The translations under genes and the position numbers were made by a program. DNA of 22,989 bases from ZC4RG19 sp017577565 (lineage in GTDB: Bacteria; Actinomycetota; Acidimicrobiia; Acidimicrobiales; VFJN01). The notes beneath the pieces were generated by a model. It had not been told where the DNA came from, searched no databases, and saw only the letters and a list, made by a program, of their open reading frames with translations. The stretch spans positions 1-22,989 of the forward strand of contig VSCH01000047.1 in assembly GCA_047459075.1 (NCBI GenBank), given 5' to 3'. This document shows, in pieces, positions 20,426 to 22,989 of this stretch (position 1 is its first letter; each line of letters starts with the position of its first letter).

Positions 20426-21328
20426 GTGCAGGTAGCGATCACGGGCGCCAGCGGGCTCCTCGGCACGGCCATCGGGCGGTCCCTCGCCGCCGACGGCCAC
20501 ACCGTGCGCCCCCTCGTGCGGCGGCCGACCGAGGACCCCGCCGCCATCCGCTGGGACCCGGCCGCCGGCCGGCTCGACCCCGGGGCGCTGGCGGGGGTCG
20601 ACGCCGTCGTCCACCTGGCCGGCGCGGGGATCGGCGACAAGCGCTGGTCGGCCCGCCGCAAGCAGGAGATCCTCGAGAGCCGGACGACCGGCACCGCGCT
20701 GGTGGCCCGCACGCTGGCGGCCATGCCCGAGCCGCCCCGGGTGCTCGTCTGCGCGTCGGGCATCGGCTACTACGGCGACGGGGGCGACGCCGTGCTGACC
20801 GAGGAGAGCCCGCCGGGCGACGACTTCGTCGCCCGGGTGGTCGTCGCCTGGGAGGAGGCCGCCCGCCCGGCCGTCGAGGCCGGCGTGCGCACGGTCTTCC
20901 TGCGCACCGCGCCGGTGCTGGCCGGCCACGGCGGGCTGCTGCCCCGCATGGCGCTCCCCTTCCGCTTCTTCGTCGGGGGCCGGCTGGGCTCCGGGCGCCA
21001 GTGGATGAGCTGGGTGTCGCTCGAGGACGCGGTGCGGGCCTACCGCTTCGCGCTCGAGACCGACCTGGCCGGGCCCGTCAACCTCACCGCACCCCGGCCC
21101 GTGACCAACGCCGAGATGGCCGCCGCCATCGGCCGGGCCCTGCGGCGCCCCGCCGCCGTCCCGGTGCCGGCCGCCCTCCCCCGGCTGCTGCTGGGGCGGG
21201 AGATGGCCGACCTGCTGCTGTTCGTCAGCCAGCGGGCCCACCCGGCCGCCCTCGAGGCGGCGGGCTTCAGCTTCCGCCACCCCGACGTCGACGCCGCCCT
21301 GGCGGCCGCCTTCGGAGGCGACCGGTGA
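20426..21328 (+). CDS. TIGR01777 family NAD(P)-dependent epimerase (SDR39U1/YfcH-like)
   Basis: A 300-residue atypical short-chain dehydrogenase/reductase. The nucleotide site is TGASGLLG (6-13). HLAGAGIGDKRWS (63-75), the SRTTGT helix start (85-90) and CASGIGYYGDGG (109-120) with the Tyr pair are family landmarks. The C-terminal DUF1731-like segment is PAALPRLLLGREMADLLL onward. The physiological substrate of this family is not established. The GTG is supported by AGGA about 10 bases upstream. Its TGA overlaps the GTG of the next gene, so the two are co-translated. Confidence 0.9.
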   Translation: MQVAITGASGLLGTAIGRSLAADGHTVRPLVRRPTEDPAAIRWDPAAGRLDPGALAGVDAVVHLAGAGIGDKRWSARRKQEILESRTTGTALVARTLAAMPEPPRVLVCASGIGYYGDGGDAVLTEESPPGDDFVARVVVAWEEAARPAVEAGVRTVFLRTAPVLAGHGGLLPRMALPFRFFVGGRLGSGRQWMSWVSLEDAVRAYRFALETDLAGPVNLTAPRPVTNAEMAAAIGRALRRPAAVPVPAALPRLLLGREMADLLLFVSQRAHPAALEAAGFSFRHPDVDAALAAAFGGDR

Positions 21329-22011
21329 CCGCCGGCGACCGCCCCGACCTCGCGGCACCGTCGGGCGCGGGCGCCGCCGACCCGGCGCCCGGGCCCGGGC
21401 CGGCCGGGCGCCCCGGCGTCGCCGCCTTCGACTTCGACGGCACGCTCGCCCGCCGGGACACGCTGGTGCCGTTCCTCCGCCGGGTGCGGGGGTCGACCCG
21501 CGTCGCCGTCGCCGTGGCCCGGGCGGCGGCCCGCACCCGCGACCGGGACGCGCTGAAGGTGGCGGCCATCGGCCACCTGTTCCAGGGGGTGGCCGCGGCC
21601 GACCTCGAGCGCTGGGGCCGGGCCTACGCCGCGACGTTGCCGCCCCTCCTGCGACCCGAGATGGTCGCCCGGGTGCGCTGGCACCAGCGTGCCGGCCACG
21701 CCGTCGTCATCGTGTCGGCGTCGCTGGGCGCGTACCTGCGGCCGCTGGCCGAGCGGCTCGGGCTGGACGCCGCGCTGGGCGTCGAGCTGGCGGCCGACGC
21801 GTCGGGCCTGCTCACGGGCGAGGTCGTCGGCGACCTCAACAACCGGGGCCCCGAGAAGGTGGCCCGCCTGCGGGCCTGGGTGCGGGACCGGTTCGGGCCG
21901 GCCACCGACGTCGAGCTGTGGGCCTACGGCGACTCCGCCGGCGACGAGGCGCTGCTCGCCGCCGCCGACCACCCGCAGTGGGTCGGCCGGCGGGCCCGCA
22001 GCGCCCGCTAG
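21325..22011 (+). CDS. HAD-IB family hydrolase (SerB/PGP-like phosphatase)
   Basis: A 228-residue haloacid dehalogenase-type phosphatase. After a disordered Pro/Ala/Gly-rich stretch (1-32) come motif I FDFDGTLARRDT (nucleophile Asp36, acid/base Asp38), motif II Ser131 in VIVSAS, motif III Lys178 in PEKVARL and motif IV GDSAGDEALL (Asp203, Asp207). The helical cap between motifs I and II places it in subfamily IB, with phosphoserine phosphatase-like and lysophospholipid phosphatase-like enzymes; the substrate is unknown. The GTG overlaps the epimerase stop (GTGA) and GGAGG lies upstream. Its TAG shares the CTAG with the convergent gene. Confidence 0.9.
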   Translation: MTAGDRPDLAAPSGAGAADPAPGPGPAGRPGVAAFDFDGTLARRDTLVPFLRRVRGSTRVAVAVARAAARTRDRDALKVAAIGHLFQGVAAADLERWGRAYAATLPPLLRPEMVARVRWHQRAGHAVVIVSASLGAYLRPLAERLGLDAALGVELAADASGLLTGEVVGDLNNRGPEKVARLRAWVRDRFGPATDVELWAYGDSAGDEALLAAADHPQWVGRRARSAR

Positions 22012-22856
22012 GCCGGCACGCGGACCGGGCGCGCCGGCCGCGCCGGGCGCCGTCGCGGCCGGTGGCCGACGGCCAGGGCGACGGGCACCCCGCCCAGCCC
22101 GGCCATCCCCGGCACCACCCGCACGAGCGTCGACCACCAGGCCCGCCCGCCGTCGTGGGCGGCCGGCCCGTCCGGTCCGCCGGCCGCGGCCTCCCCCGCC
22201 CCCGCGGCCTCCTCGCCGCCGGCGGCGGCGCCGTCGCCGGTGACGCCGTGGGCGCGGGCGGCCTCCTCGAACAGCGCCGGTGCGTCGGCGGGCGGCGCCC
22301 CGCCCGCCAGCGCCACCAGCGGCGAGACCGCAGCGCCGCCCCCACCGGTGCCGCTGGTCAGGGTCCCCGACCCGGGTCCCGGGACCGGGGCGGCGCCCGC
22401 CCCCCCGGCGGGCGGCACCGGGGGTCCGCCGCCCGGGCCGCCGCCGGGGGCGGTGGCACCGGGACCGCCGGAGGGGGCGCCGGGCGGCGGGCCCGCGGCC
22501 CGCTCGACCGTGATGGTGGTGGTGAGGAACAGCAGGCGGCCGTCCGCGACGCAGAGGCCGGACACGGCGTGGCGCCCGGGCCGGAGCGAGGGCGGCACGG
22601 TGACGGTGGCCCGGGCGACGCCGTCCGGGCCGACGACGGGTGCCGCCACCAGCCAGAGGTCGATGCCGATCAGGGCGACCGTCCGCGGCGTGCAGGTCCG
22701 CAGCGTGACCGTGATCGCCTGGCCGGGCGCGGGGGTGGGGTCGTCGACGCTGATCGACCGGACCGGCGGCGGGTAGGCCTGGGCGCCCGCCGGCGCGGCC
22801 GCCACGACGGCGGCGGCCAGCGCGGCGGCCGCGACGGCCAGCAGTCGCTTGCGCAT
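22008..22856 (-). CDS. Secreted Gly/Pro-rich protein with N-terminal beta-domain, unknown function
   Basis: A 282-residue exported protein. The signal peptide (residues 1-26, MRKRLLAVAAA to AGAQA) is clear. Residues 30-120 look like a small Ig-like or other beta-sandwich domain with two cysteines (55 and 102) that could form a disulfide. A long Gly/Pro/Ala-rich region (120-235) follows, then a weak hydrophobic stretch (about 244-263) and an Arg/Pro-rich tail. This resembles a surface protein anchored by its C-terminus, but no LPxTG-type sortase motif is visible. GGGGAG lies 4 bases before the ATG. No family is recognised. Confidence 0.75.
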   Translation of the reverse strand: MRKRLLAVAAAALAAAVVAAAPAGAQAYPPPVRSISVDDPTPAPGQAITVTLRTCTPRTVALIGIDLWLVAAPVVGPDGVARATVTVPPSLRPGRHAVSGLCVADGRLLFLTTTITVERAAGPPPGAPSGGPGATAPGGGPGGGPPVPPAGGAGAAPVPGPGSGTLTSGTGGGGAAVSPLVALAGGAPPADAPALFEEAARAHGVTGDGAAAGGEEAAGAGEAAAGGPDGPAAHDGGRAWWSTLVRVVPGMAGLGGVPVALAVGHRPRRRPARPARPVRVPA

Positions 22857-22927
22857 GCGCTCCCCCCTCGGCGCCGTCCCCCGTCGGCGCCCTGCCTCTC
22901 ACGACCGGCCAGGGTCTACCACAGCCG

Positions 22928-22954
22928 GAGCTGTTGACGCCGGGTCAACAGCTC
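22928..22954. promoter_or_regulatory. 11-bp inverted repeat with outward TTGAC boxes
   Basis: GAGCTGTTGAC (22928-22938) and GTCAACAGCTC (22944-22954) are perfect arms around GCCGG. Each strand carries a TTGAC that could be a -35 box: one toward the secreted protein, one toward whatever lies beyond the window. No good -10 was found on the left at normal spacing. It is either a shared operator/promoter core or an RNA hairpin. Confidence 0.45.
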
Positions 22955-22989
22955 GCGCACCGCCCGCCCCGGCGGTCGACAGGGCTCAG

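Noticed and set aside
1..22989. CRISPR array, insertion sequence, prophage, tRNA or rRNA
   Set aside because: No repeat-spacer series, transposase or integrase motifs, attachment duplications, or tRNA/rRNA sequence were seen, and gene gaps are too short.

Overview
The window is very GC-rich, its codons almost always end in G or C, and GTG starts are common. Intergenic gaps are short and many genes start a few bases after a TANNNT -10 box. Together with a ceoB/ceoC pair, PspC-domain signalling and a Bfd/bacterioferritin pair, this points to an actinobacterial chromosome. An Acidimicrobiia-like relative would fit, but the lineage is an inference. There is no sign of an integrated mobile element, CRISPR array, rRNA or tRNA; this is mostly core chromosome.

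Left end (1-5326): a peptide/nickel-type ABC importer operon on the minus strand (substrate-binding lipoprotein, first permease, start of the second permease cut by the window edge) runs from a clear TTGACA-N17-TAGGTT promoter. Divergent from it is a secreted PI-PLC-like lipoprotein. A class I methyltransferase with an N-terminal winged-helix-like region follows.

Envelope-stress-like block (5376-9848): a NarL-type response regulator and a PspC-domain histidine kinase overlap by four bases on the minus strand. A PspC/LiaF-like membrane protein and a small two-helix membrane protein are divergent from them. A 16-bp palindrome sits in the shared promoter region. The PspC/LiaF-like ORF holds an AT-richer stretch with promoter-like and hairpin-forming sequence in its linker, which could be an internal regulatory region or the scar of a gene fusion. 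A multi-pass membrane protein of unknown role follows.

Lipoate block (9914-16042, minus strand): a tiny membrane peptide, dihydrolipoyl dehydrogenase (E3), a 2-oxoacid dehydrogenase E2, one ORF that fuses octanoyltransferase (LipB) to lipoyl synthase (LipA), and an M24 peptidase. E2 carries the lipoyl group, E3 reoxidises it, and LipB-LipA builds it. No E1 is in the window.

Right part (16161-22989): a serine beta-lactamase-like protein with altered active-site motifs; the ceoB-ceoC potassium-uptake regulators; an iron-storage pair (bfd, bfr) behind a palindrome-bearing promoter; mscL; a TIGR01777-type epimerase coupled to a HAD-IB hydrolase; and a secreted Gly/Pro-rich protein converging on the hydrolase so that their stop codons share CTAG.

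The most notable items are the LipB-LipA fusion, the regulatory-looking island inside the PspC/LiaF-like gene, the recurrent leaderless-type starts, and the operator-like palindromes at the kinase and bacterioferritin promoters.
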